Below, piece by piece: positions 19,250 through 28,398 of a DNA stretch of 64,000 nt. A model generated the notes under the pieces. That model ran no database searches. It was not told where the DNA came from and worked only from the letters and a program-made list of their open reading frames with translations. The DNA lies in assembly GCA_017983635.1 (NCBI GenBank), contig JAGOBA010000009.1, positions 97,719-161,718 on the forward strand. Reading direction: 5' to 3'. Positions within the stretch are counted from its first letter, which is position 1, and each line of letters begins with the position of its first letter. Source of the stretch: Alphaproteobacteria bacterium. Its GTDB lineage: Bacteria; Pseudomonadota; Alphaproteobacteria; Micropepsales; Micropepsaceae. A program made the translations under genes and the position numbers.

Positions 19250-19771
19250 ATGGCGCGGGAATCGGGTGGTGGTTTTGGGTGGTTCATTATTGGCGTCGCG
19301 GTTGGCGCGGCGGCGGTCTATTGGGGACCGAACTACTATCGGCAATATGTGCAGAAGGCGCCGCCAATGGGTAGTGTGCGCGTTGAAGTTGCCTCGGACT
19401 ACACGCCGGGCGTTTGGCATCGCATGGTGCAATTCGAGATCGAGTACAGCCGCTTCAAAGCGAACGGGCAGAATTGGGATTGGCCGATGAAGGCGCCGGA
19501 GCTGCAGCTTTGCGTGCGCGAGGGTGGTGAGTATCGCAAGTGTTTGGGGCCGCTCGATAAGGAGCTTGCCGCGTGCCAGGGCCAGTTCCGTTGCACGACC
19601 GCGCCGATCCGCGTGCCGGATGTGGCGTTCACGGTCGAGCTCAACGAGTGGGACGACTATAACCAGCCCGACCCGATCGGCATGGTCGATTGCAACGTCG
19701 GGCAGACGTGCAAGTTTCCGCTCGGCGTCTTGACCGTGCGCGATGCCGGCACGGCGCCGCCGACGAAATAG
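19250..19771 (+). CDS. Membrane-anchored protein with extracytoplasmic domain, unknown
   Basis: 173 residues. One N-terminal helix (GWFIIGVAVGAAAVYWGP, residues 10-27), then a soluble domain of about 140 residues with five cysteines that could form disulfides outside the membrane. The beta-rich, aromatic pattern resembles a small C2-like or sandwich fold, but I do not recognise a family. Shine-Dalgarno GGCGGAG precedes the ATG. Confidence 0.7.
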   Translation: MARESGGGFGWFIIGVAVGAAAVYWGPNYYRQYVQKAPPMGSVRVEVASDYTPGVWHRMVQFEIEYSRFKANGQNWDWPMKAPELQLCVREGGEYRKCLGPLDKELAACQGQFRCTTAPIRVPDVAFTVELNEWDDYNQPDPIGMVDCNVGQTCKFPLGVLTVRDAGTAPPTK

Positions 19772-19778
19772 CGCCTCG

Positions 19779-21341
19779 TTACGCGGCGCGCTTCGACGCT
19801 ACGCTTTTCGCGGCGGCAATCCATTTGTCGATGTCTTCGCGGGTTGGCGGGTTGGCGTCGCGGAGGACTCGTTGACCGTCACCGGTTTCGCAAAATTCTT
19901 CGATCATGTTGAGCAGCATGTCGCCGTCGGCGTTGGCGAGGTCGTCGGCGTCGCGCACGGCGGCCGCCACGAGCAGTTGGGCGGCGACGCTCGTCATGTT
20001 CGGGACGGTGCAGGCGAGTTCGGCTTGCGATTGCCAGTCGCGTATGACGCTGGCCGAGATGTGCTTGAACTTGATCTGTGCCGCCGCGCCGTCGGGCGAG
20101 GCGGAGAGGAGGTCTTTCACCGTCCGAATGCCGGCGACGCTCAGGCGGCTTGCGGTTTTCGCGCCGATCGAGGGTGCTTCTTCGACCGGAGCGTCGAGGG
20201 TTAGGCGCACGCGCGGGCCCTGGGCCGCTAGAGCGGCGGGCTTTTCCGTCGTTGCGGGCGCGGGCTTGGCGGCGGGGGCGGCCTTGGCCTTTGCGACCGG
20301 TGCGGGCTTCGGTTCCATCTTCGGCTTGGCGGCCTTGACCACTTTGCGTTTGGTCACGCGGGCGGGGGCGCCGGTGCCGTGCGCGGTGCCGGTTTCGCGC
20401 GGCCATTGTGCGTCGAGTGTCGAGAGCGGCTTCTTCAGGACTTCGTTCGCGTGGAGCTCGCGCACGACCTTGTCGTCGTCGGGGAGCGTGGCGCGCAGTT
20501 TGCCGGTCTTTTGGAACTCCTCATACATGCGGGCGACCAGCATGCGTTCGCCGGCGTTCGCGATCTGCTTCAAGACGGCGTTCACCGGCACTTTCATAGC
20601 GGCGAAGAATGTGTCGAGGGTCAGCGATACTTTCGGCGGCGCCACGGCTGCTTCGGCGAAGGCGCGCTCGAAGATGCGGGCGAGCATGATCGAGGCGTAG
20701 CCGAGCAGTTTTGCCACGATGTCCTTCAGTTCCTGATCGAGGCCCGCTTCCGGATTCTTCACGCCGGCTGCGAAGTTGTAGTGGTCGACGACGGTTTCGT
20801 AGTGCGGGTTCGAGGTCTTGGCGCCGTTCCTGACCATCTGCTCCAGCCAGTCGTTGCCGCCGGGCACTTGGACCTCGGGATGGCCGCCGAGGTCGATTTC
20901 TAGGATCTGCTGCAGCTTCGCGTAGCTCTTCGAGAAGCTCCACTCGACGGCGCGGTGGATCGTGTTTTCCTCTTCCGTTTGGCCGGTGTGGAATGGTTGA
21001 ACCGGATCGACGGCGTAGTGGCTCATAACGCCCGCGCAGTAGACGGCTTGCGACCAGTCCTTGATTTGCAGCGCGCGCACGGTGCGGCGGTACCATTCGC
21101 GTGCAGCGGCCGGCGCGCCGCCCCAATCGCCTTCGCGCACGTGCAGGACGTGGTTCTTGAAGTCTTTGAATACCTCGTCGGGAGCCTTTGCGCCTTCAAG
21201 CAGCTCCTTGTGATGATGCAGGAAGAGATTGCGCCAGAGTTCGGCGTTGTCGCCCTTCAAATGGCGCAAGGCATCGACCGCGAGCCGATGATGGTTGCTG
21301 CGGCAGGCGGAATTCATCACCAAACGAAAGAGCAAAGACAT
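19779..21341 (-). CDS. DUF4332 protein with zinc-phospholipase-C-like N-domain
   Basis: 520 residues. The N-terminal ~270 are helical and histidine-rich (NHHRLAVDALRHL, HHHKELLEG, GVMSHYAVDPVQPFHTG), as in the zinc-dependent phospholipase C/S1-P1 nuclease fold. An alanine/proline/lysine linker (about 320-375) follows, then a DUF4332 helix-hairpin-helix region (APSIGAKTASRLSVAGIRTV and KDLLSASPD). DUF4332 resembles DNA-binding HhH repeats. No catalytic role is shown. Confidence 0.78.
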   Translation of the reverse strand: MSLLFRLVMNSACRSNHHRLAVDALRHLKGDNAELWRNLFLHHHKELLEGAKAPDEVFKDFKNHVLHVREGDWGGAPAAAREWYRRTVRALQIKDWSQAVYCAGVMSHYAVDPVQPFHTGQTEEENTIHRAVEWSFSKSYAKLQQILEIDLGGHPEVQVPGGNDWLEQMVRNGAKTSNPHYETVVDHYNFAAGVKNPEAGLDQELKDIVAKLLGYASIMLARIFERAFAEAAVAPPKVSLTLDTFFAAMKVPVNAVLKQIANAGERMLVARMYEEFQKTGKLRATLPDDDKVVRELHANEVLKKPLSTLDAQWPRETGTAHGTGAPARVTKRKVVKAAKPKMEPKPAPVAKAKAAPAAKPAPATTEKPAALAAQGPRVRLTLDAPVEEAPSIGAKTASRLSVAGIRTVKDLLSASPDGAAAQIKFKHISASVIRDWQSQAELACTVPNMTSVAAQLLVAAAVRDADDLANADGDMLLNMIEEFCETGDGQRVLRDANPPTREDIDKWIAAAKSVASKRAA

Positions 21342-21457
21342 TACGGACGGCCCCCAGAATCAGAAGTGTTAATGCTGGAGGGCGCCGGTTAACGACCCAT
21401 TAAGGAATGTGGCGTGCCGCTTACATCTGCGGGTTTTTCGCGAGACGGAGCGTGACG

Positions 21458-21829
21458 TTATCGCCCACAATAGGCTTCAAGGCGGTAGCCGTCGGGATCG
21501 ATGACGAAGGCGGCGTAGTAGTTGTCGCCGTAGTCGGCGCGCAGGCCGGGTTTGCCGTTGTCCTTGCCGCCGGTCGCGAGAGCCGTTTTGTGGAAGGCAT
21601 CGACGCTTTTGCGGGTGGGTGCTTCGAAGCAGAAGTGGAGGCCCGAGGCCATGTCGGCTGGCACCGGCTTTTCGCTCTTGCCGATCCACAGGACGACGGC
21701 GTCGGCGCCGTAGCCCAAGGAGTCGGCCCCTTCGCTCAGGCACTTGTAGCCGAGGGGTTTTAGCGCTTCATCGTAGAATTTCTTGGTTTTGGCGATGTTC
21801 TTCACGCCGATGGAAACATGGTTGAGCAT
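21458..21829 (-). CDS. VOC-family (glyoxalase/dioxygenase-like) protein
   Basis: 123 residues with the paired beta-alpha-beta-beta-beta modules of the vicinal-oxygen-chelate fold (MLNHVSIGVKNIAKTKKFYD, LHFCFEAPTRKSVDAFHKTA, AAFVIDPDGYRLEAYC). A perfect Shine-Dalgarno AAGGAG precedes the ATG. It is divergent from the AraC regulator and may be controlled by it. Substrate unknown. Confidence 0.85.
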   Translation of the reverse strand: MLNHVSIGVKNIAKTKKFYDEALKPLGYKCLSEGADSLGYGADAVVLWIGKSEKPVPADMASGLHFCFEAPTRKSVDAFHKTALATGGKDNGKPGLRADYGDNYYAAFVIDPDGYRLEAYCGR

Positions 21830-21912
21830 GGCGATCTCCTTGATGCCGATGCATGGGAGGATTGCGCGGGCGGTCTTGGTTCGGCTTGGGAGAAATTGCT
21901 ATCCTTGTGCCC

Positions 21913-22749
21913 ATGCTTGAGAAGATCCGAGCCCCGACCATCAGTTCACGCGCCGTCGCCCAAGGGCACGGGTGGACGATCACGGACGTCGTCTGCCGGG
22001 CGGGGCCGGAAGACCGGCCCTACGAAGAGCAGCACGGCCACATGTCGATTGCGGCGGTGTTGTCGGGGACGTTTCGGTATCGCGCCGCGTCGGGGACGGC
22101 GCTGCTGCATCCAGGCGCCCTGTTGCTCGGCAATGCGGGGACATGTTTCGAATGCGGGCACCAGCACGGGCGCGGCGACCGCTGCATGGCGTTTCACATC
22201 GACCGCGCGCTGTTTGAGGAAGTCGCGGCGAGTGCTGCGGGGTCGAGTCGGCTTGCGTTCGGTACGCCGATGATGCCCGCGATGCCGGAGCTTCTGCCGA
22301 CCTTGGTCGAGATCGAGGCGCTTAGCGAGCGGGCGCGGCGGATGGCAGCGGAGTCGCTGGTGATCAGACTGGTGGAGCGTGTAAGCGAGGCCCTATCGGG
22401 CGCGCCGCGACGTACAGTGCCGGCGCGTGGCGACGAGCGGCGGATCAGCATCGCGCTGCGGCACATCGAGCGCCATGCGGATGAGGCGCTCGATCTCGAC
22501 TCGTTGGCGGGGCTTGCCGCCATGAGCAAGTATCATTTCCTACGCACGTTCCGCCGTGTGACGGGGCTGACGCCGTACAAGTATCTGCTCGGAATCCGGA
22601 TGCGGCGCGCAGCGGTGCGGCTGGCCACGAGCGACGCGCCGGTTGCGGCGATCGCGTTCGACGCCGGGTTCGGCGATCTCTCGACGTTCAACAACCGGTT
22701 TCGCGATCTCTTCGGCGCGACACCGACGAAGTTCCGGGCGGCAGCATAA
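21913..22749 (+). CDS. AraC-family transcriptional regulator
   Basis: 278 residues. The N-terminal domain is cupin-like, with paired Cys/His residues (CFECGHQHGRGDRC). The C-terminal ~100 residues are the double helix-turn-helix (LDSLAGLAAMSKYHFLRTFR and VAAIAFDAGFGDLSTFNNRF). The ATG at 21913 is the likely start though an upstream in-frame start exists. Divergent from the VOC gene. Confidence 0.9.
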   Translation: MLEKIRAPTISSRAVAQGHGWTITDVVCRAGPEDRPYEEQHGHMSIAAVLSGTFRYRAASGTALLHPGALLLGNAGTCFECGHQHGRGDRCMAFHIDRALFEEVAASAAGSSRLAFGTPMMPAMPELLPTLVEIEALSERARRMAAESLVIRLVERVSEALSGAPRRTVPARGDERRISIALRHIERHADEALDLDSLAGLAAMSKYHFLRTFRRVTGLTPYKYLLGIRMRRAAVRLATSDAPVAAIAFDAGFGDLSTFNNRFRDLFGATPTKFRAAA

Positions 22750-22774
22750 TGCGGTTGCGTTGTCGAAAGCGCTT

Positions 22775-23554
22775 CTACTGCATAAACCAGCCGTGGCTGA
22801 CCACGACCGACTGACCCGTTAGGGCGTTCGAGGGGAAGGCGGCCAGGAAGACGGCGGTTTCGGCGACATCTTCGACAGTGGTGAACTCGCCATCGACGGT
22901 TTCTTTCAACATCACCTTTTTGATCACGTCGTCTTCGCTGATGCCGAGCGCTTTCGCTTGTTCGGGGATCTGTTTGTCGACGAGCGGGGTGCGCACGAAG
23001 CCCGGGCAGATGACGTTGGCGCGCACGCCGTGGGCCGCGCCTTCTTTGGCCACGACTTTGGCAAGGCCGATGAGGCCGTGCTTTGCGGTGACATAGGGGG
23101 CTTTCAGCTGCGAGGCTTCTTTCGAGTGGACGGAGCCCATGTAGATGATGCTGCCGCCGGTCTTCTGCGCATACATTTGGCGAAGCGCCGCGCGCGTGGT
23201 CAGGAACGCGCCGTCGAGGTGGATCGCCAGCATCTTCTTCCATTTCGCGAAGTCGAATTGGTCGACGCGTTCGACGATTTGGATGCCGGCGTTGGAGATC
23301 ATGACGTCGATCTTGCCGAACGCCTTTACTGCCTTTGCCATGCCGGCGTCGACTTGGGCTTCGTCGGTCACGTCCATCGCGACGCCCACGGCCTTCGACG
23401 GGCCGCCAAGTTCCTTTGCGACGGCGTCGGCGCCCTCTTGGTTCAAGTCTGCGATGACGACTCTCGCGCCTTCGCGCACGAAGATGATGGCGATTTCCTT
23501 GCCGATGCCGCTGGCGGCGCCGGTGATGACGGCGACTTTGTCTTTGAGGCGCAT
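22775..23554 (-). CDS. bdhA: 3-Hydroxybutyrate dehydrogenase
   Basis: 259-residue short-chain dehydrogenase converting 3-hydroxybutyrate and acetoacetate with [11 protein letters not shown] at 11-18, NAG at 88-90, catalytic Ser141, Tyr154 and Lys158 (YVTAKHG). The segments [13 protein letters not shown] and the C-terminal VVSHGWFMQ are typical of BdhA. It implies poly-hydroxybutyrate or ketone-body use. Good Shine-Dalgarno (GGAAGGA). Confidence 0.92.
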   Translation of the reverse strand: MRLKDKVAVITGAASGIGKEIAIIFVREGARVVIADLNQEGADAVAKELGGPSKAVGVAMDVTDEAQVDAGMAKAVKAFGKIDVMISNAGIQIVERVDQFDFAKWKKMLAIHLDGAFLTTRAALRQMYAQKTGGSIIYMGSVHSKEASQLKAPYVTAKHGLIGLAKVVAKEGAAHGVRANVICPGFVRTPLVDKQIPEQAKALGISEDDVIKKVMLKETVDGEFTTVEDVAETAVFLAAFPSNALTGQSVVVSHGWFMQ

Positions 23555-23715
23555 GGGCGAATCCTTCCTGAAGAGGGCTTATCGCTTATGCGCCTTGGGG
23601 ATGGGCGCGGCAACTCTATCGGCGAACACGGCGGTGGAGGGTTGATTGAGCGTATCAAGGTTGAATGACGGTTGGGCGGAGCGTATCGGCGAGAGACGTT
23701 CTAAGGAGCTGTCTG

Positions 23716-24783
23716 ATGACCGCCGCCGAACCTGCCGGACTTGCCCGCGTTGTCGAATCGATCGAGCAGCAGATCGTTTGGTGCCGGGAGTTTTCGTCGC
23801 CGTTTACGGCGGGGGTGTTGGAGCTTGTTCGCGACAATCTGGCGAAGGGTGGGGCGTTAGCACCTCTGGTGCTGCCGTGGCCGGGCGAACCGGTGCGCGA
23901 CGTGCTGGCGCTTCGGCTTGCGGGCGTGCTGCAAATGATGGCGCGCACGGGCTTGGCGCCGGGGTTGGTGCCGTTCTATCCGGCGGGTAGCGGGCGGCAG
24001 GACGCTGTTGCGTTCGCGCACGAGATCGAGTCGGCGGTTGGCGCGAACGCGGAATTCGTGCGCACGTTCATCTCTCGGCCGCCGCAGACGAATGAGATCG
24101 GGCGTTCGGCGGCGTTGATGCCGGCCTACGCGATGATTGCGAAGCAAACGGGCCTGCCGCTGCGCATCTTGGAGGTCGGCGCGAGTGCCGGGCTCAATCT
24201 GATGTGGGATCGCTTTCGGTATCGCTTGGGCGAGCACGAGATCGGCGATCGACATTCGCCGGTGACGGTGACGGCGGAATGGCGCGGCGCGTGGCCCAAG
24301 CTCGAGGCTCTGCCGCGCGTGGTGGAGCGGCGCGGTTGCGATCGCACGCCGATTGATCTGACCTTGCCTGGTGAAGCCGACCGGTTGATGTCGTATGTGT
24401 GGCCGGATCAGGTTGAGCGGGTGAAACGGCTTGAGGGTGCGATCGCGCTGGCGCAGCAGGTGAGGCCGGTCGTGGACAAGATGGATGCCGGCGAGTGGCT
24501 TGAGCAGCAGCTCCGCACGCCGGTGCCCGGCGTCGTTACCGTCGTCGCGCACACGATTGCGTGGATGTATTTTTCTGCGGAGACGATGCGTCATGCTCAT
24601 GGCGCGTTGGAAGGCGCTGGTGCAAGGGCGAGTGCTGCAGCTCCGTTGGCGCGGGTGTCGTTGGAGCACTACGCGCTCGACAAGCCGCCGGCACTAAAGG
24701 TGACGACATGGCCCAGCGGCGAAACGCGAACGATCGCGAACGCGCATGCTCACGGCGCGTGGGTGGCGTGGTTGGAGGGATAG
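23716..24783 (+). CDS. DUF2332 family protein
   Basis: 355 residues from ATG 23716, preceded by AAGGAG. The family signature is present: an N-terminal helical region, FYPAGSGRQDAVAF-like middle, LRILEVGASAGLNLMWDRF near residue 155 (resembles a methyltransferase glycine loop), and FVVAHT-type strand near 275. Function unknown; a methyltransferase-like fold is plausible. Confidence 0.85.
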   Translation: MTAAEPAGLARVVESIEQQIVWCREFSSPFTAGVLELVRDNLAKGGALAPLVLPWPGEPVRDVLALRLAGVLQMMARTGLAPGLVPFYPAGSGRQDAVAFAHEIESAVGANAEFVRTFISRPPQTNEIGRSAALMPAYAMIAKQTGLPLRILEVGASAGLNLMWDRFRYRLGEHEIGDRHSPVTVTAEWRGAWPKLEALPRVVERRGCDRTPIDLTLPGEADRLMSYVWPDQVERVKRLEGAIALAQQVRPVVDKMDAGEWLEQQLRTPVPGVVTVVAHTIAWMYFSAETMRHAHGALEGAGARASAAAPLARVSLEHYALDKPPALKVTTWPSGETRTIANAHAHGAWVAWLEG

Positions 24784-24792
24784 CGATCCATA

Positions 24793-24840
24793 TTGACAAC
24801 GATATTGTCATTTATTAGATATTGACAATATTGCTGTCAA
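24793..24840 (+). promoter_or_regulatory. Promoter with two MarR-type operators
   Basis: Two copies of the inverted repeat TGACA-N7-TGTCA, at 24794-24810 and 24823-24839, 29 bases apart. The first -35-like TTGACA (24793-24798) has, after 17 bases, TAGATA (24816-24821), so the first operator covers the -35 and spacer and the second covers the start site. The operon downstream encodes its own MarR regulator, the likely binder. Confidence 0.65.
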
Positions 24841-24853
24841 ATGGAGATGCGCT

Positions 24854-25705
24854 ATGGACTCTCGCGTGGTTGAAGCGTTTCTGCGGTCGGCCTTCGATCC
24901 GCTGCAGTATGCGGCGTTTTTCGGGGTGTTCCTGATCTTCGCGCTGTTGGAGACGGTCGCGCCGCGCGACCCGTCCACGCCCGAGCGGCTGTGGCGCTGG
25001 CCGGCGAATGTGCTGCTCACCATCCTCAACGTCGGGGTTATGGGCGCGATCCCGGTGAGCATGATTGCGGCTGCAGATTTCGCGCAAGCGACCCGTGTTG
25101 GACTCGTCAATGTCATTCAGATGCCGGTCGAGGCGGCGTTTGCGGTCGGCTTTCTGGGGCGGGCGTTCTTGTCGTGGGGGACACATTTTCTGAACCACAA
25201 GGTGCCGTTCTTGTGGGCAATCCATCGGGTGCATCATGTCGATACGCGGCTCGATGTTTCTTCGACGGTACGGTTTCATCCGCTGGAGTTCGTGTTCACG
25301 ACGCCGATGGCGCTGGCCGGTGTGGTCGTGATCGGGGTGCCGCCGCTCGCGCTCTTGGTCTATGAGCTGATGGACGCGAGCGTGACGGTGTTCAGTCACG
25401 CGAACGTGCGGTTGCCCCGGTGGATCGATCGGCCGTTGCGGCTTTTCATTGTGACGCCGGATGTGCACCGCGTGCATCACTCGTCGTATCAGCCCGAGAC
25501 CGACAGCAACTTCGGTGCGGTGCTCACGATTTGGGATCGCGTGCTCGGCACCTATCGCAGTAAGCCTGCGGCGGCGCTCGCCGAACAGGAAAACGGTTTG
25601 AGCGAGGTGCAAGACTCGCGTAGCCGTAACATCTTCTGGCTGCTGGTCCTGCCGTTTATCGAGCTTAGGGCGCGGACAGTCAAATTCGCCAAGGGCAAGT
25701 CATGA
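24854..25705 (+). CDS. Fatty acid hydroxylase/sterol desaturase family protein
   Basis: 283 residues, about four membrane helices. Histidine motifs for a di-iron centre: HFLNHKVPFLWAIHRVHHVD near residues 115-135, FSHANV near 180, and DVHRVHHSSY near 205. First gene of a three-gene operon with marR and a methyltransferase (4-base overlaps). The combination suggests modification of a membrane lipid or a lipophilic compound sensed by MarR (inference). Confidence 0.88.
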   Translation: MDSRVVEAFLRSAFDPLQYAAFFGVFLIFALLETVAPRDPSTPERLWRWPANVLLTILNVGVMGAIPVSMIAAADFAQATRVGLVNVIQMPVEAAFAVGFLGRAFLSWGTHFLNHKVPFLWAIHRVHHVDTRLDVSSTVRFHPLEFVFTTPMALAGVVVIGVPPLALLVYELMDASVTVFSHANVRLPRWIDRPLRLFIVTPDVHRVHHSSYQPETDSNFGAVLTIWDRVLGTYRSKPAAALAEQENGLSEVQDSRSRNIFWLLVLPFIELRARTVKFAKGKS

Positions 25706-26157
25706 CGAAGAGCGAGAAGATGGTGGCGCTGACGCAAGCCGTGCGCAGCGTGTTCAACCGGCTAAAGGCAATGGGCGACGGGCTGCACGGCGATCTTCAG
25801 GTGACGACGGCGATGCGCGCGGTGATGGAGACGTTGTCGGCCTCCGGCGCGATGACGGTGCCGCAGATCGCCAAGAACAAGGGCGTGACGCGGCAGCACA
25901 TTCAACTGTTGGCGGACGCTTTGTGCGAGCAGGGGTTGGCGATCATGAAAGAGAACCCGGCGCACCGGCGTTCGTCGCTGATCGCGCTGACGGAGAAGGG
26001 GCAGCGCACGTTCGCAAAGATGCAGGCGCGCGAGGTGCCGGTGATCGAAGCGTTGGCCGAAGATTTCAGTGTGCAGGATTTGGAGCGCGCGACGTTGGTG
26101 CTCAACCGGATCGCGGCGCATCTCGATGCGCGTTTGAACGGGGAGGGGGGCGAATGA
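25702..26157 (+). CDS. MarR-family transcriptional regulator
   Basis: 151 residues with a winged helix (TVPQIAKNKGVTRQHIQLLA) and wing (NPAHRRSSLIALTEKG). The ATG overlaps the upstream stop (ATGA). Two palindromes in the operon promoter fit self-regulation. Confidence 0.9.
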   Translation: MTKSEKMVALTQAVRSVFNRLKAMGDGLHGDLQVTTAMRAVMETLSASGAMTVPQIAKNKGVTRQHIQLLADALCEQGLAIMKENPAHRRSSLIALTEKGQRTFAKMQAREVPVIEALAEDFSVQDLERATLVLNRIAAHLDARLNGEGGE

Positions 26158-26762
26158 GCGCGCGGCAGGCGGTGGTTTCTCAGTTCGCGCGACCGCGCGG
26201 CGTGCTCGGGCGCATTGCGGGATGGATTCTTGCGACGCGCGGATCGAATGTGCTGCGTAATCGTTGGACCGTCGACCTATTGGATCCAAAAGACGGCGAA
26301 GTTGTGCTTGAGGCCGGGTGCGGGCCCGGGGTGGCGCTGAAACTGTGCCTTTCCCGGGCGAGCGTTCGAGCGGTTGGCGTCGATCACTCGACGGTGATGA
26401 TCGCGCAAGCAGGCAAGCGCAATCGCCAGGCAATTGGGGCGGGGCGCTTGAAGTTGTTTGAGGGGACGCTCGATGCGCTGCCGGATAGTTGGGGTCCGTT
26501 CGACAAAGCGTTTTCGATCAATGTGATCCAGTTCGTCGATCAAGCGGCCTTCATCGCCCGGGCAAAAGTACTGCTGAAGCCGGGCGGCACATTCGCCGCA
26601 ACGTATCAACCGCGACATGCGAAGGCGACGCGCGCCAATGCACTGAATATGGCGGCGCGCCTGAGCCAGATGCTTTCCGCGCAGGGGTTTGTGTCGGTGC
26701 GGACGGAAGAGCTCGATCTGAAGCCCGTGCCCGCCGTGTGCGTGTTGGCGGTGCGCCGTTAG
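26154..26762 (+). CDS. SAM-dependent class I methyltransferase
   Basis: 202 residues. SAM-binding VLEAGCGPGVALKL near 51-64, VDHSTVMI as the acidic strand, then LKPGGTFAATYQ. The ATG overlaps the marR stop by four bases. Substrate unknown; probably acts with the membrane hydroxylase of the same operon. Confidence 0.88.
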   Translation: MSARQAVVSQFARPRGVLGRIAGWILATRGSNVLRNRWTVDLLDPKDGEVVLEAGCGPGVALKLCLSRASVRAVGVDHSTVMIAQAGKRNRQAIGAGRLKLFEGTLDALPDSWGPFDKAFSINVIQFVDQAAFIARAKVLLKPGGTFAATYQPRHAKATRANALNMAARLSQMLSAQGFVSVRTEELDLKPVPAVCVLAVRR

Positions 26763-26765
26763 GTG

Positions 26766-27626
26766 CTAGCGCGGGCGGTCGCCGATGATGGTGACGCGTT
26801 CCATGCGGCGGACGGCAGGCCAGTAGTCGCTGGCGGCATAGTGCTGCGAGGCGCGGTTATCCCAGAAGGCAAGCGCGTTCACGCTCCAGCGAAAGCGGCA
26901 TTGGTATTCGGGGATCGCGGCCTGGGCGTAGAGATGTTTGAGGAGTGCGTCTGACTGCGAACGTTCCATGCCGACGATGTATTGCGTGAAAGCGACGTTG
27001 ACGTAGAGCGCCTTCTTGCCGGTCTCCGGGTGGGTGCGGACCACCGGGTGTTCGGCCTCCGGGAATTTCTTGTTGTACTCTTCGATCTCCGCTTGGCTCT
27101 TGCCTTGCTTGCGCAAGCGTTCGCGGAAATGGGCGAAGTCGTGGATCGCGGTCGCGCCGTCGATACGCGATTTCACGTCGTCGGTGAGACCGTCATAGGC
27201 TGCATACATATCGGCGAACAAAGTGTCCCCGCCGACGGGCGGAATCTCAAGCGAGCGCAGGATCGAGCCCAGCGACGGTTCGAGCCGCCAGGTGACATCC
27301 GAATGCCACGCGTTCTCGCGCCCGGGGCTTTCGCGGTTGTGCGTGATGGCGAGCACTTCCGGGTAGCCAGGTTTTTGTGGTGCGAACGGGTGGACTTCGA
27401 GTTCGCCGAAATTTCTGGCGAAGGCGACGTGTTGGTCGGTCGTGATGTCTTGGTCGCGGAAGAAGAGGACCTTCCAGTCGAGCAGTGCGGCGCGAATATC
27501 GCGCATCGTCGAGGAGTCCAGCGGGCGGCGGAGGTCGATGCCAGTCACTTCCGCACCGATCGTGGGCGTCAGCGGGTGAAGTTGGAGTGCGGCCGCTTCG
27601 GCTTTGCGCTGGACTTGTGTGGACAT
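26766..27626 (-). CDS. TauD/TfdA-family Fe(II)/2-oxoglutarate dioxygenase
   Basis: 286 residues. Iron ligands His108 and Asp110 (AWHSDVTW) and His262 (NRASQHYA), with a downstream arginine (RRMERV) that would bind 2-oxoglutarate. The start is MSTQVQRK at 27626; a nine-residue extension is less likely. The family hydroxylates taurine, sulfonates, 2,4-D or other acids; the substrate here is open. Convergent with the methyltransferase operon (3-base gap). Confidence 0.9.
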   Translation of the reverse strand: MSTQVQRKAEAAALQLHPLTPTIGAEVTGIDLRRPLDSSTMRDIRAALLDWKVLFFRDQDITTDQHVAFARNFGELEVHPFAPQKPGYPEVLAITHNRESPGRENAWHSDVTWRLEPSLGSILRSLEIPPVGGDTLFADMYAAYDGLTDDVKSRIDGATAIHDFAHFRERLRKQGKSQAEIEEYNKKFPEAEHPVVRTHPETGKKALYVNVAFTQYIVGMERSQSDALLKHLYAQAAIPEYQCRFRWSVNALAFWDNRASQHYAASDYWPAVRRMERVTIIGDRPR

Positions 27627-27712
27627 GCGACCCTCTCGGTTGTGCTTGAGCATTGGGCGCGGGAAGCATTGGTGTCAATGCGCGGGCCGAACCTAGCGGC
27701 GTGGGTGTTTTT

Positions 27713-27753
27713 ACCCGGGTCATATTGACATCGCTATTTCACCCGGGTAAAAC
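27713..27753 (+). promoter_or_regulatory. Promoter flanked by twin ACCCGGGT palindromes
   Basis: ACCCGGGT occurs at 27713-27720 and 27741-27748, 28 bases apart. Between them is TTGACA (27725-27730) and, 17 bases on, TAAAAC (27748-27753). The outer arms extend to TTTACCC and GGGTAAA, so the ideal operator is about TTTACCCGGGTAAA. The start would be near 27760, two bases before the DUF2239 ATG. The regulator is not nearby. Confidence 0.6.
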
Positions 27754-27761
27754 TCCGCGCT

Positions 27762-28331
27762 ATGAGCGATCCTTTGGAAAAGAAGTGTACGGTGTTCGAC
27801 GGCGTTCGGCGCGTGGCGTGGGGGCCTTTGGTTGAGGTTGCGGCGGCGTTCAAGAAGGCGGTGGAGAAGGGTGGGGGCGATGCTTTCCTTTTCGACGATG
27901 CCACCGGGCGGGCGTTCGATATCGATGTGCGCGGGACGCCGGGGGAGGTCGTGGCGCGGCTACGGCGGGTGTTTGGGCATGTGCCCGCTGAAGAAGCGCG
28001 CGGTCCTGGGCGACCGAAGCTCGGCGTCGTTGCGCGCGAGGTGACGTTGCTTCCGGCGCAGTGGGATTGGTTGGCGGCCCAGCCGGGAGGTGCTTCGGTG
28101 ACCTTGCGCAAGCTGGTCGATGAGGCGCGGCGCGGTCCAAAGGCGCGCGCACGCGCGGCGCGCGATGCTGCCTATCATTTCATGTCGGCGATGGCGGGTG
28201 ACCGGCCAGGGTTCGAAGAGGCGTCGCGCGCTCTGTTCGCGGGCGACCGGGCGAAGCTCACGGCACAGATGGCACCGTGGCCTAAGGACGTGCGCGAACA
28301 TGTGGCGCGTTTGGCCTTCGGGGAGAGTTAA
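27762..28331 (+). CDS. DUF2239 family protein
   Basis: 189 residues. N-terminal domain (KCTVFDGVRRVAWGPLVEV, then DAFLFDDATGRAFDIDVRG), a GRPKLGVVAREVTLLPAQWDW segment near 85-105 that looks like a ribbon-helix-type regulator, and a helical C-terminus. Function unknown. There is no Shine-Dalgarno and the promoter -10 ends eight bases before the ATG, so the mRNA is probably leaderless. Confidence 0.82.
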   Translation: MSDPLEKKCTVFDGVRRVAWGPLVEVAAAFKKAVEKGGGDAFLFDDATGRAFDIDVRGTPGEVVARLRRVFGHVPAEEARGPGRPKLGVVAREVTLLPAQWDWLAAQPGGASVTLRKLVDEARRGPKARARAARDAAYHFMSAMAGDRPGFEEASRALFAGDRAKLTAQMAPWPKDVREHVARLAFGES

Positions 28332-28398
28332 GACCGCCGGGATGGTGGCGGTGCTAGGGGTGCTATACTGATGTCGAACGACTCTTGGAGCACATTGC

